From Aneurinibacillus terranovensis DSM 18919 (GTDB lineage Bacteria > Bacillota > Bacilli > Aneurinibacillales > Aneurinibacillaceae), in NCBI RefSeq assembly GCF_000430625.1, contig NZ_KE387171.1, positions 36,175 through 100,174 of the forward strand: a stretch of DNA of 64,000 bases, read 5' to 3'. The notes beneath the pieces were generated by a model. The model worked only from the letters and a program-made list of their open reading frames with translations, was not told where the DNA came from and made no database searches. How positions within the stretch are numbered: the stretch's first letter is position 1; each line of letters opens with the position of its first letter. Positions 43,637 to 51,702 of the stretch are shown piece by piece. A program made the translations under genes and the position numbers.

Positions 43637-44317
43637 TTATTTCGCGACATACCGTTCATACCGGCGCTCCATCCGGTGCTGTAAATACGTAAGGACCGTG
43701 CTAAGCATCAGATAAATAAAGGCGGCCTCGATATACATCCAGAGCGGTTCATACGTTGCAGCCGTAATCTCCTGCGCCACTTCAAACATTTCTGTCACGG
43801 TAATAACAGCAGCCAGGGACGTATCCTTGACCAGGCTGATAAATGAATTGCCGAGCGGCGGGAGTGAAACGCGAACCGCCTGTGGGATAATAATCCGTCG
43901 CATCGCCTGGCGTTTTGTCATGCCGATGGAATAAGCTGCTTCCCACTGCCCTTTCGCTACAGAAAGAATCGCGGCCCGAATAATTTCAGAATTATAAGCG
44001 CCAACACTCAACGTAAAACCGATGACAGCAGCGGGAAAGTTATTAATCGTGACCCCGATACTTGGCAGTCCGTAAAATATGATAAACAATTGGACAAGCA
44101 GAGGCGTTCCCCGAACGATCCAGACATAAAAAGCAGCTATCGCCCGCAGCGGTTTAATGCCGGACAAACGGGCCAAGGCCGTTAAAAATGCCAGAATCAG
44201 CCCCAGTACAAACGAGATAATCGTCAAAGGAACCGTAAAGTAGATTCCGGCTTTGAGTAACGGAAGAAAGGAATCCATAAGGATTCCTATAATTCGCTGC
44301 GTATGAGTTCCTGCCAT
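43637..44317 (-). CDS. tcyB: Amino-acid (probably cystine) ABC transporter permease
   Basis: A 226-residue HisMQ-type permease with five or so membrane helices. FTVPLTIISFVLGLILAFLT near residue 25, FYVWIVRGTPLLVQLFIIFY near residue 65, the periplasmic GVTINNFPAAVIGFTLSVGA and the EAA loop SIGMTKRQAMRRIIIPQAVR then LPPLGNSFISLVKDTSLAAV near residue 165 define it. The ATG at 44317 has aaaggg 8 bases upstream; a GTG three codons earlier is less likely. It follows the binding protein gene closely. Confidence 0.88.
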   Translation of the reverse strand: MAGTHTQRIIGILMDSFLPLLKAGIYFTVPLTIISFVLGLILAFLTALARLSGIKPLRAIAAFYVWIVRGTPLLVQLFIIFYGLPSIGVTINNFPAAVIGFTLSVGAYNSEIIRAAILSVAKGQWEAAYSIGMTKRQAMRRIIIPQAVRVSLPPLGNSFISLVKDTSLAAVITVTEMFEVAQEITAATYEPLWMYIEAAFIYLMLSTVLTYLQHRMERRYERYVAK

Positions 44318-44332
44318 TTCTTTCACCCTTTA

Positions 44333-45148
44333 TTATTTTGAGACGTCGGTGCCAAACCATTTTTTAGAAATAGCCAGATAGGTTCCATCGTTTTTCATGT
44401 CTGTTAATGCCTTGTTTACCGCATCAACCAGTTCTTTATTTCCTTTATTAAACAACATTCCACTTGCAGAGCCCTGTTTTTGCTCGGCCACAACCTTTAT
44501 CGGCGTATCAGGTTTTTGCTTTTTCAGGTCTAAATAAGACAGGCCGTCATTAACCGTTGCGTCAACACGGTGGGAAGCAAGCAAATCGATCGCCTGGTTA
44601 AACCCGTCCGAATGAACAATGATGGCCCCATTCTGCCTGGCGATATCCGTCAGATTGCTTGTTAGCGACTGTGCCGACTTTTTGCCTTTCAAATCAGCAA
44701 ACGATTTAATATCGTTGTTATCCTTATTCACGATAAGCACTGCTTTTGAAACGATGTACGGTTGAGAAAAATCATACTTTTGCTGGCGGTCCGGGCGAAT
44801 TCCGACTTCGTTGGCGACCATGTCAAAACGCTTTGCATCCAGTCCGGCAAACATACCGTCCCATTTTGTTTCGATAAATTGCGGCTTAACTCCAAGACGC
44901 TTTGCTACTTCTTCCGCAATCTCCACGTCAAATCCGGTCAGCTTTCCAGATTTGTCGTGAAAGGTGAACGGTGCATACGTTCCTTCCGTCCCGATTCGAA
45001 TCGTTCCATCCGCTTTAATTTTTTGTAGAAGGTTCTGCTGTTGATTGCCATTTTGCGCTTGTTTTGTATCCGTATTTCCGCCACAGCCTGTCAAGGCAAG
45101 GGCCAGAACGAAAACCAAAGTTAACAGAGATAAAATTTTTCTTTTCAT
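44333..45148 (-). CDS. tcyA: Amino-acid (probably cystine) binding lipoprotein
   Basis: A 271-residue solute-binding protein. Residues 1-21 are a lipoprotein signal with lipobox ALTGC. The family 3 core begins TIRIGTEGTYAPFTFHDKSG and continues GFDVEIAEEVAKRLGVKP, KWDGMFAGLDAKRFDMVANE, YDFSQPYIVSKAVLIVNKDN and KKSAQSLTSNLTDIARQNGA. The DFSQPYIVSKAVLI and SAQSLTSN stretches resemble cystine-binding TcyA/FliY proteins more than glutamine or arginine ones, but the substrate is inferred. A sigma-A promoter lies upstream, inside the 3' end of the decayed MocR gene. Confidence 0.85.
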   Translation of the reverse strand: MKRKILSLLTLVFVLALALTGCGGNTDTKQAQNGNQQQNLLQKIKADGTIRIGTEGTYAPFTFHDKSGKLTGFDVEIAEEVAKRLGVKPQFIETKWDGMFAGLDAKRFDMVANEVGIRPDRQQKYDFSQPYIVSKAVLIVNKDNNDIKSFADLKGKKSAQSLTSNLTDIARQNGAIIVHSDGFNQAIDLLASHRVDATVNDGLSYLDLKKQKPDTPIKVVAEQKQGSASGMLFNKGNKELVDAVNKALTDMKNDGTYLAISKKWFGTDVSK

Positions 45149-45192
45149 CTTAATCCCCCAGTAATTTTATCGGATATAATCGATATGAATTG

Positions 45193-45221
45193 ATAGTAAA
45201 CCGTTTTTTACGGGCTGTCAA
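45193..45221 (-). promoter_or_regulatory. Strong sigma-A promoter of the tcyABC-like operon
   Basis: On the minus strand TTGACA (45216-45221) and TACTAT (45193-45198) are separated by exactly 17 bp, 45 bp upstream of the binding-protein start. The -35 box is a perfect consensus. It overlaps the final codons of the MocR remnant. Confidence 0.8.
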
Positions 45222-46040
45222 TATTCTTCCCATTCCAGACCCTTTCTATTTTCTCTATTCCTTCTCTCAACCGAGCGAAGATATGTAGCCCGGCATCGGA
45301 GTCTACCAACTCAAATAAATGGGGGAGTTTCTCCTTCATAGTATGCCGCATCACTTCGTATTTTTGGCTATACACCCGCCTCACTCTCCGCAAATGGCGC
45401 TGATACAAGCCGCTGTTCATAAACGAGGTAAGGGCACGCTGTTCCAGCAAGGAAGGCGTATGGGGTTCAAATAATTGCTGTGCCTTGCAAAACGTCTCAG
45501 TCAGAGAAGGAGGAAGAACCGCATATCCGACACGAAAATCCGGAAGAATAGTTTTGGAAAACGTCCCGATGTAAATCACCCTTCCTCCTTTATCGAGAAC
45601 TTTCAACGGCTCGACCGGTCTCCCCCTATGGCGGAATTCGCTGTCATAGTCATCCTCCACAATGACTGCCTGCCGTTCACTCGCCCAGCGGAGAATCGCC
45701 TGCCTGCGTTCCAGGCTCAAAACAGTCCCTGTAGGATACTGGCGACTTGGTGTCACAAACAGCAAGCGGGCGTTCCAATCCACGGGAATAATTCCGTTTA
45801 CATCCACGGCACATGGAACTGGAATTCCCCCGACCGCATTGATCGCATTTTTTACTCCTGTATAGCAAGGATTTTCTACAATGACTTTCTCGCCCGGATG
45901 CATCATTTGCTGCTCATATTGAAAGATAACATACGTGCCACGCCCTACGCTAGCCGATACATAACCTTCCGCTGCCAACATCTCATACACTTGATTAACG
46001 ACTCCCCGGGAAGAGATAAGTTTCGGCTTTCTTGGAACGA
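45208..46040 (-). pseudogene. MocR-type (GntR/aminotransferase) regulator remnant
   Basis: The frame runs SSRGVVNQVYEMLAAEGYVS then GRGTYVIF, the end of a GntR winged helix, and jumps directly into an aminotransferase domain: GEKVIVENPCYTGVKNAINA, LLFVTPSRQYPTGTVLSLER, VEDDYDSEFRHRG, and YIGTFSKTILPDFRVGY with the PLP lysine. The first half of the helix domain is missing, the linker and early aminotransferase region are shortened, and the C-terminus ends abruptly (RVWNGKNIDSP) without the last strands. Three losses in one gene mean it is very likely dead. Confidence 0.8.
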
Positions 46041-46042
46041 TA

Positions 46043-46552
46043 GGCGAGGACGGATGGCCCCACGTTATACCTTTGAATTATGTATATCATAAGGGGAATG
46101 TTTATTTCCACGGCAGTAAAATAGGCCAGAAAATAAAGGATATTACAGCCTGTCCGCAGGTTACTTTCACGGTTGCAAAAGAATATGCCGTGGTGCCTTC
46201 TTATTATTCGGATCCGAAATTGGCGTGCCCGGCTACTACCTATTTTAAATCGGTATGTATCTGGGGCCACGCGACCATTCTGGAAGATCTGTATGAAAAA
46301 GCCGAAGCTCTCACAGCATTTATGGAGAAGCTCCAACCCGAAGGCGGATATGATCCCATCGATCCGGCTGATGCGGGCTATCTATCCAATTTAAAGGCCA
46401 TCGCGGAACCAGCACGGTCCCTTCCCAAATTTTTAAAAGGAGCTTCTGTTACCGTGCTCATTCCCATTAGCGCATTATTAATTTGCACGTTTACCGGGTG
46501 CCATAAGACTTATGAGTCGCGAGGTTTCCCTCATGGTACATATACGGGGTAA
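46043..46552 (+). pseudogene. Pyridoxamine 5'-phosphate oxidase-like flavoprotein, N-terminus deleted
   Basis: The frame starts within the domain: DGWPHVIPLNYVYHKGNVYF, then HGSKIGQKIKDI, QVTFTVAKEYAVVPSYYSDP and SVCIWGHATILEDLYEKAEA. This is the NimA/PNPOx-like FMN-binding family. The first 20-25 residues are missing and no ribosome site precedes the first ATG at 46073. The last 25 residues are read through the complement of the neighbouring phosphoesterase gene and do not fit the family. It faces away from the MocR remnant, and both lost their 5' ends at one point near 46040. Confidence 0.72.
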
Positions 46553-47834
46553 AATCAGGATGGCCGAAATCAAACATATCGAGGATATTGTTCGCGTTCT
46601 TATCCCGATTATTGAGCGGCGCGAGATGGTGGTTCCATTCGATAAACTTCAAAATCGATGTGGTATCGTATTGTACATGGCTCACATAATTTCGTTTGGC
46701 GTACGGGGAGATAACGAGCGCCGGAATTCGGGGCCCTTCTCCTTTTAGTCCATCCGGCCCCGGGGCTACCTGCGGCGGCGGTACATGGTCCCAGTAACCG
46801 CCCGATTCATCATACGTAATGATAATGGCCGTGTCTTTCCAATACGGGCTTTTCATAATCGCATTGACCGCTCTCACCGTAAAATCCTGGCCTTCCGGCG
46901 AGCTGTATCCCGGGTGTTCGTTCTCCGGGTATTCCGCTTTAAGGAAGCTTACAGCCGGCAGACGACGATTCGCAATATCTGTCTGGAATTGAGCTATGTC
47001 TTTTAGATTGGTCCTGTATTTCCCGTCTTCGAAGTTCTGAAAATACTGGAATGGATTATGGTGTGCCGCATACGTTTCATCTTTTGCCGCATAGCCGCCC
47101 TGATACCATGCCCACGGGATGCCAGCGGCAGTCATTTTATCCCCGATGTTCGTATAGGTAAGGTTATAAGTAAGACTCTCCCCTTCTGCATCCGCACCAA
47201 AATTATTTTTCGGACCGGGATCCCATGTAATCGGCCTGTCTTTCGTCCCCGACTGGGCAGCCACTAAGTAAAGAGCGCCCGGCGTTGACGGCCCAAAAAT
47301 AGGTTGATACCAGTTATCAGCGAGGGCAAAATGCTGGGCATACTGCCAGTAAGCGGGAATGGTATGATAATCGTAATATCCCATCGCGACGATTCCGCTG
47401 CCTTTGATATGCTTCTCGGAAACTTCATAGAACTTATCCATTAAGCCGTTATTATACGCTTTGATCATGTCCTTATAACCATGATTCACATCTGACGTCT
47501 TTTTCTGGTGCGCGGGGAATAGATACGGGTAAACCGGTCGGCCGTTCCTGTCAAGATTATAGGAGCCGGCTGGTATCCCGTTGACCGAAGGTGTTCCGGG
47601 AAGCGCGTGAAAACCCGGCGCGTTTGGATACGTGCCAAAATAATGGTCAAACGAACGGTTCTCCTGATAAATGACAACGGTATGTTTAACCGGTGTTGCC
47701 GTTAATCTGGCGTCTGGGGCAGCCTTTGCCTTAACACTGGTCGGAGCTCCGGCCCATGCGCACAGGGAGGCATAGCCAACAACGACAGCTGCGGCAATAG
47801 AAGCGAGCTTGTCCCTTACACTTTTTTGTGTCAC
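46491..47834 (-). CDS. Secreted phosphoesterase (phospholipase C / AcpA family)
   Basis: A 447-residue exported hydrolase of phosphate esters, from the family of bacterial non-specific phospholipases C. Residues 1-40 include a signal peptide (LASIAAAVVVGYASLCAWA). Catalytic regions are VVIYQENRSFDHYFGTYPNA near residue 55, DVNHGYKDMIKAYNNGLMDK near residue 115, ADNWYQPIFGPSTPGALYL near residue 175 and ITYDESGGYWDHVPPP near residue 345, with RIPALVISPYAK after it. The second GTG (47834) is 9 bases from aaagga and is preferred. It could be an acid phosphatase or a phospholipase; sequence does not decide. Confidence 0.88.
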   Translation of the reverse strand: MTQKSVRDKLASIAAAVVVGYASLCAWAGAPTSVKAKAAPDARLTATPVKHTVVIYQENRSFDHYFGTYPNAPGFHALPGTPSVNGIPAGSYNLDRNGRPVYPYLFPAHQKKTSDVNHGYKDMIKAYNNGLMDKFYEVSEKHIKGSGIVAMGYYDYHTIPAYWQYAQHFALADNWYQPIFGPSTPGALYLVAAQSGTKDRPITWDPGPKNNFGADAEGESLTYNLTYTNIGDKMTAAGIPWAWYQGGYAAKDETYAAHHNPFQYFQNFEDGKYRTNLKDIAQFQTDIANRRLPAVSFLKAEYPENEHPGYSSPEGQDFTVRAVNAIMKSPYWKDTAIIITYDESGGYWDHVPPPQVAPGPDGLKGEGPRIPALVISPYAKRNYVSHVQYDTTSILKFIEWNHHLAPLNNRDKNANNILDMFDFGHPDFTPYMYHEGNLATHKSYGTR

Positions 47835-47927
47835 GTTCACTCATCCTTTCACATTTCACTCACCTGCTATTATTCTCACCCCGCGCAAAATTATCGAAAT
47901 CTGATACTGCATTACGTGTTGAAAAAT

Positions 47928-48125
47928 TGAGAAAAACTCGCGGGAGTGTGCCGCTCGTCCTTTTTCTGCAGGGAAGCGAAACGGCCGCTTAGTGACCGGA
48001 AGGTCGGACCGACAAAACATCCGGGTACCTCAATGATGGAGACAATTGTCGGTCTGATCGACCTTCCGGCCACACGCTCCACATCAAAAAAGCAACGTTC
48101 GGCACACTCCCGCGAGTTTTTCTCA
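47928..48125. repeat. Palindromic dispersed element, copy 2
   Basis: Nearly identical to copy 1 (41128-41324), with ends tgagaaaaactcgcggga and cgcgagtttttctca, which pair more fully here, including gtgtgccg/cggcacac. The inner arms ccggaaggtcg/cgaccttccgg are unchanged. It lies between the phosphoesterase start and the histidine kinase terminator. Confidence 0.87.
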
Positions 48126-48140
48126 GGTGACCCATGGAGG

Positions 48141-48182
48141 AAAGTATATGTTGCTTTAACACTGTAAAGCAACATATACTTT
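48141..48182. repeat. Perfect 17-bp inverted repeat next to element copy 2
   Basis: aaagtatatgttgcttt and aaagcaacatatacttt pair perfectly around an 8-base loop. Copy 1 lacks this block: there, ctcagg is followed directly by tttctttaacgg, the same sequence that follows the hairpin here. Confidence 0.85.
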
Positions 48183-48192
48183 CTTTAACGGT

Positions 48193-48217
48193 AAAAAAAG
48201 CTGGAAGATACCAGCTC
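48193..48217 (-). terminator. Terminator of the PAS histidine kinase gene
   Basis: On the minus strand agctgg and ccagct pair around a 6-base loop, followed by ttttttt. Confidence 0.78.
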
Positions 48218-48266
48218 CAAAATTGGAAACATATTTAGCAAAGCAGGGGGATTAAATTGAACTTTT

Positions 48267-49331
48267 TCACAGATGACAGCGTATATTTTTGCTTTGGCGA
48301 ACCGGAAAAATCATGGTGAAAGTCGTTCCTTGCCCCACTTTGCTTTCTATCTGAATTCTCCCCTGATGGTTTTTTATAATGCTGTAACTGACCATCAATC
48401 CTAACCCGGTACCTTTTTCTTTTGTTGTGTAAAATGGTTGTCCCAGCTTTGAAATCTTTTCTTCTGGTATGCCGTATCCCCGATCAATAAACGAAATGGA
48501 TATTTCACTTTTTCCATCACTTTTTATATGTATTGTTACAATGCCACCGCTATCCATTGAATCAATGGCATTTTTCAACACATTGATAAACACTTGTTTT
48601 AGGTGATTCGGCACACACTCCATATTAGGGATTGATTCAGATTGGACCTCGATTTCAACATTTTTAAGAATAGCGTGCGGATTAAGCAAAGTGACCGTTT
48701 TGTTTACGATAGCTCTTACATCCTCCATTTGATAGTTCACATTTTGCGGCTTGGCTAGCATCAAAAACTCACTTATGATCTCTTCAATCCGGCTTAATTC
48801 TGCCATCATAATCTCCGCATATTTCTTACCGTCATTTGTGTGTTTTTGAAGCAGTTGGGTAAACCCTTTTAGAGAGGTGAGCGGATTTCGAATTTCATGG
48901 GCCACTCCCGCAGCTAATTCACCGATAATGTTAATAGTCTGTGCTTTTTCGATCACTTGCTCTGCCTGCTTCCGAGTAGTAATATCCCGCCCAATCACCA
49001 AAAGGCAATTTCTCTCACCATTATCATGAAACATCGGAATTTTTATCACATCAAAAGTTCTTGTTGTCCCATCCGGCTGAACAAAAGTTTCTTCGAACCG
49101 CGTTTCTTTTCTATTCAGCCAGGATGCCTCATCCGTTGTAATGCAGTAAAGCAATTCATCATACGATAAACTACAATACGGCTCCAATTCGATATCCGTT
49201 TTTCCCGAATAAATACCATCTTGCATCTTGAAGAAACGAATGGCGGCCTGATTAGCAAAAAGCCAGCGTCCTTCTCCATCCTTAAGATTTACGAAGTCGG
49301 GAATCGCATCAAGGATAATGTTTGTAACCAT
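48267..49331 (-). CDS. PAS-domain sensor histidine kinase (sporulation-kinase-like)
   Basis: A 354-residue soluble kinase with one PAS domain (residues 1-125: ILDAIPDFVNLKDGEGRWLF, then GRDITTRKQAEQ) and the kinase core. The H box GELAAGVAHEIRNPLTSLKG is near residue 145, the N box KQVFINVLKNAIDSM near residue 240, the G1 box FIDRGYGIPEE, F box PFYTTKEKGTGLGLMVSYSI and G2. It has no membrane segment. This layout resembles cytosolic Kin-type kinases that feed the Spo0A phosphorelay, but no response regulator is nearby, so the partner is unknown. Confidence 0.88.
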   Translation of the reverse strand: MVTNIILDAIPDFVNLKDGEGRWLFANQAAIRFFKMQDGIYSGKTDIELEPYCSLSYDELLYCITTDEASWLNRKETRFEETFVQPDGTTRTFDVIKIPMFHDNGERNCLLVIGRDITTRKQAEQVIEKAQTINIIGELAAGVAHEIRNPLTSLKGFTQLLQKHTNDGKKYAEIMMAELSRIEEIISEFLMLAKPQNVNYQMEDVRAIVNKTVTLLNPHAILKNVEIEVQSESIPNMECVPNHLKQVFINVLKNAIDSMDSGGIVTIHIKSDGKSEISISFIDRGYGIPEEKISKLGQPFYTTKEKGTGLGLMVSYSIIKNHQGRIQIESKVGQGTTFTMIFPVRQSKNIRCHL

Positions 49332-49348
49332 ACATACCTGCCTACCAT

Positions 49349-49738
49349 TTACCGCTCGGTTTCAAAGAACTCGATCCATTCACCGTCCGGTCCGGCGAAG
49401 AAAATATAACGCGAACCATCTGGCAATGTTTCAATTTCTTCGGTGATAAACGTGACATTCAAATTTTTCAAACGGGCAATTTCTTCTTCAAGATTGTCTA
49501 CTTTAAAACAAATATGGTGAACCTTTCCCTCAACCGGTAAATCATCATTGTACCCTTGAATGAGTTCAATAATGGTTTCCTGCGACTCTTCAAAACCTAA
49601 AAAAGCCAGTTTAAGTGCAGGATTAGGATGTCCCATTCTTTTAATCAGCTGCAAGCCGATCACATCTCCAAAAAACTGAATCGAATTTTCAAGATTTTTT
49701 ACCATCACACAAACATGTTCAATTCTTCTAACTCCCAT
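49349..49738 (-). CDS. VOC/glyoxalase family protein
   Basis: A 129-residue vicinal oxygen chelate protein with two beta-alpha-beta modules: IEHVCVMVKNLENSIQFFGD at residues 5-24, and VHHICFKVDNLEEEIARLKN near residue 74. Metal ligands H7, E54-like (ETIIELIQGY), H74 and E near DGEWIEFFE match lactoylglutathione-lyase-like enzymes. The substrate is unknown. The start at 49738 has gggagg 10 bases upstream. It ends 17 bp before the kinase gene and may be co-transcribed with it. Confidence 0.85.
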   Translation of the reverse strand: MGVRRIEHVCVMVKNLENSIQFFGDVIGLQLIKRMGHPNPALKLAFLGFEESQETIIELIQGYNDDLPVEGKVHHICFKVDNLEEEIARLKNLNVTFITEEIETLPDGSRYIFFAGPDGEWIEFFETER

Positions 49739-49838
49739 TTGCTTACAACCTCCCTTTTTTAAAAAATTTAACTTTCTATATATTACCATTAAATAGTATG
49801 CTGTGTCCTTATTTTTTAGTCAGAGATGGATTTTTTAA

Positions 49839-50135
49839 ATCGAGTAGGAGGGGGTGATAAACCCCCGACCTCTCACACCACCGTACGTACCGTTCGGTAT
49901 AGGCGGTTCCATGAAGTCAGACGGACAGTGATTTTTTCTCTCACTGTCCGTTATGCTTTTACGGTCTGTCAGTGCCGCAATCATTCTCAGCCTTCTTGAA
50001 GTTTCCCATGGAATTCACCATTTCTTCCTTCAAGTAAGTCCTTTTCGGATTGCCTGCTTTCAACGAAGATTGCGAACGTCGAGGCTATTCTGCACTCCTT
50101 CATGGTTCAGCCCTTCCATAGACACCCTTGAGCTA
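49839..50135 (-). mobile_element. Group II intron remnant 2 (3' end without reverse transcriptase)
   Basis: On the minus strand the end reads gaaccgcctataccgaacg (domain V), then ggtgtgagaggtcgggggtt, atcaccccctcc and tactcgat, the classical domain VI and 3' end of bacterial group II introns. Upstream are a stem made by cggacagtgagag and ctcactgtccg and about 200 bp of further intron-like sequence. There is no reverse transcriptase frame, so it cannot move by itself. Its 5' boundary is not clear. It interrupts no visible gene. Confidence 0.82.
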
Positions 50136-50202
50136 ATGGCTACTACTGCCTTTACCATTCGGGACTCTAACCCTATAGATAATGCCCATGCCGGGCGCAC
50201 TA

Positions 50203-50246
50203 AAAAAAAGCGTTCCAACTATGTGACCAATTGGAACGCTTTTTAT
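50203..50246 (-). terminator. Terminator of the SCO gene and cta operon
   Basis: aaaaagcgttccaa and ttggaacgctttttt pair on the minus strand around a 13-base loop, with a long T run. Confidence 0.9.
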
Positions 50247-50298
50247 GTCCTGCACTTGAAAAGTAAACCCGTTACCCAAACGGGCAAAGGTTTGCTTG

Positions 50299-50901
50299 TT
50301 ACGTTTCGTGGGCAAGATTTTTAATATCAGCGAGAATTTTATTGTTATCCATCTCGCTCCCCATTTTATAAACGGCGCGAATGTTTTCATCTTTATCAAG
50401 TAAAAACATCTGGTTCGAATGAATAAACAAGTCAGCGCTTTGCTTCTCCGCTACTACTTTAAATCCGGTCAAAACATTTTTCGTCTGCTCGGGTGTGCCG
50501 CGCAAAAATTCCCACCCGTTGAAGTGAATGTTACGCTGGTCCGCATATTTATGTAATACTTGCGGCGTATCGATCTGTGGATCAAACGTGATCGACAAAA
50601 TCACTGCTTTATTATTTAATAATTTTTCTTCGTTTAACTTCTGCTGAATGCGGGCGAGATTTACATTCGTCGCCTGACAGATATCAGGGCAATGCGAATA
50701 GAAAAAAGAAACCAGCCTTACTTTTCCGTCCGAATCATGAAGCTTTACTTGCTTTCCTGCCAGATTACTAAGCGTGAAATCAGGAGCCCGATCCACCACA
50801 GGGAGCCGGGTATATCCCCACCAGAACTGATAACCAATCCCCAGAATAACAGCCGCCGCAAGAACAGATGTAACAGCGATAAACCAGTAACGCCTTACCA
50901 T
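50299..50901 (-). CDS. SCO1/SenC-family copper chaperone for cytochrome oxidase
   Basis: A 200-residue membrane-anchored thioredoxin-fold protein that helps build the CuA centre of cytochrome oxidase. One anchor spans residues 6-27. APDFTLSNLAGKQVKLHDSD is followed by SFFYSHCPDICQATN, whose CPDIC pair binds copper near residue 78, and the third ligand is the histidine of DLFIHSNQMFLLDKD near residue 165. The start at 50901 is chosen for the ggag 7 bases upstream. It is the last gene of the oxidase operon, which fits its role. Confidence 0.92.
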   Translation of the reverse strand: MVRRYWFIAVTSVLAAAVILGIGYQFWWGYTRLPVVDRAPDFTLSNLAGKQVKLHDSDGKVRLVSFFYSHCPDICQATNVNLARIQQKLNEEKLLNNKAVILSITFDPQIDTPQVLHKYADQRNIHFNGWEFLRGTPEQTKNVLTGFKVVAEKQSADLFIHSNQMFLLDKDENIRAVYKMGSEMDNNKILADIKNLAHET

Positions 50902-50929
50902 CGTGTCTCTCCACTCCTTCAAGACGCTT

Positions 50930-51025
50930 CTACTCTCTCGTTGTCAGCTTAGAAAGATAGATAAACATAAAGAACAGTACGAAGGGGAAAATAAGATAAC
51001 CAAGAGCATATAAAATAACTCCCAT
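50930..51025 (-). CDS. Small single-span membrane protein of the oxidase operon
   Basis: A 31-residue frame (MGVILYALGYLIFPFVLF, then FMFIYLSKLTTRE) with a strong gaggag site 8 bases before the ATG, lying between the subunit III-like gene and the SCO gene. Almost the whole protein is one hydrophobic helix with a polar, charged C-terminus. Small subunits of this type accompany many heme-copper oxidases. That it is an oxidase subunit or assembly peptide is inferred from its place and form. Confidence 0.65.
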   Translation of the reverse strand: MGVILYALGYLIFPFVLFFMFIYLSKLTTRE

Positions 51026-51044
51026 GTCCGTTCTCCTCCTCTGT

Positions 51045-51671
51045 TTATTTTGTAAGCAATGACATTTTTGTTCCGCACCACTGGGTGAACTGACCGATTG
51101 AAATCAGGTCGCATTGAATAAATACAAGCCATCCCATCACCACGGTATAAATCCATACGCTGGTGGCAGCCGGAATAAAACGCGTGAGTGAAGCTTCTCT
51201 GCCGCGGATCACAAAATAAAACGCGCGGACATACAGTACAATGCTAATCAGAGCCAGAATCGCCATAAACGACTGTACCGCAACATACGCTGTCCAGGCG
51301 GCCGGGCCGATAATTCGATATTGTTGGATAAGCCAGTAGTCAATCGCAAAATAAGCAATAAAACTTAGGAGGGCAAGGAACAGGTTGAATTTGTACATGC
51401 CATTTGCGCGTTTTTTAAAGCCAATTCCACCTATCAGTGTAAAAACACCTGCCAAAAAAAGCAGAATCGCATTATAGTTTACAAAGTCCTGTACACCCGC
51501 CGGCAGTTCCACATTAAATACATTCGGCGACCAACCGCGCAGGTATACATTCGACACAATAAACACGGCAAAAAAGAACGTGAATGATAAAAGTCCGAGC
51601 CAGATTCCCAGCTGCGCATCATCTCTTATCCCTTTTTTCGGCAGTCGCTCCTCATGAGAATGAGTGGCCAT
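51045..51671 (-). CDS. ctaE: Cytochrome c oxidase subunit III-like protein
   Basis: A 208-residue membrane protein with five hydrophobic helices, the short five-helix form of subunit III seen in Gram-positive bacteria. It starts with a polar arm (MATHSHEERLPKKGIRDDAQ), then LGIWLGLLSFTFFFAVFIVS, VNYNAILLFLAGVFTLIGGI and AAWTAYVAVQSFMAILALIS. Similarity to CtaE is moderate and the usual histidine-glutamate pattern is not obvious. Position after ctaB and before SCO supports the call. No separate subunit IV gene is seen. Confidence 0.72.
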   Translation of the reverse strand: MATHSHEERLPKKGIRDDAQLGIWLGLLSFTFFFAVFIVSNVYLRGWSPNVFNVELPAGVQDFVNYNAILLFLAGVFTLIGGIGFKKRANGMYKFNLFLALLSFIAYFAIDYWLIQQYRIIGPAAWTAYVAVQSFMAILALISIVLYVRAFYFVIRGREASLTRFIPAATSVWIYTVVMGWLVFIQCDLISIGQFTQWCGTKMSLLTK

Positions 51672-51702
51672 ACCTTTCCCTCCTCATTTTAGTACCGTTT
51701 TT

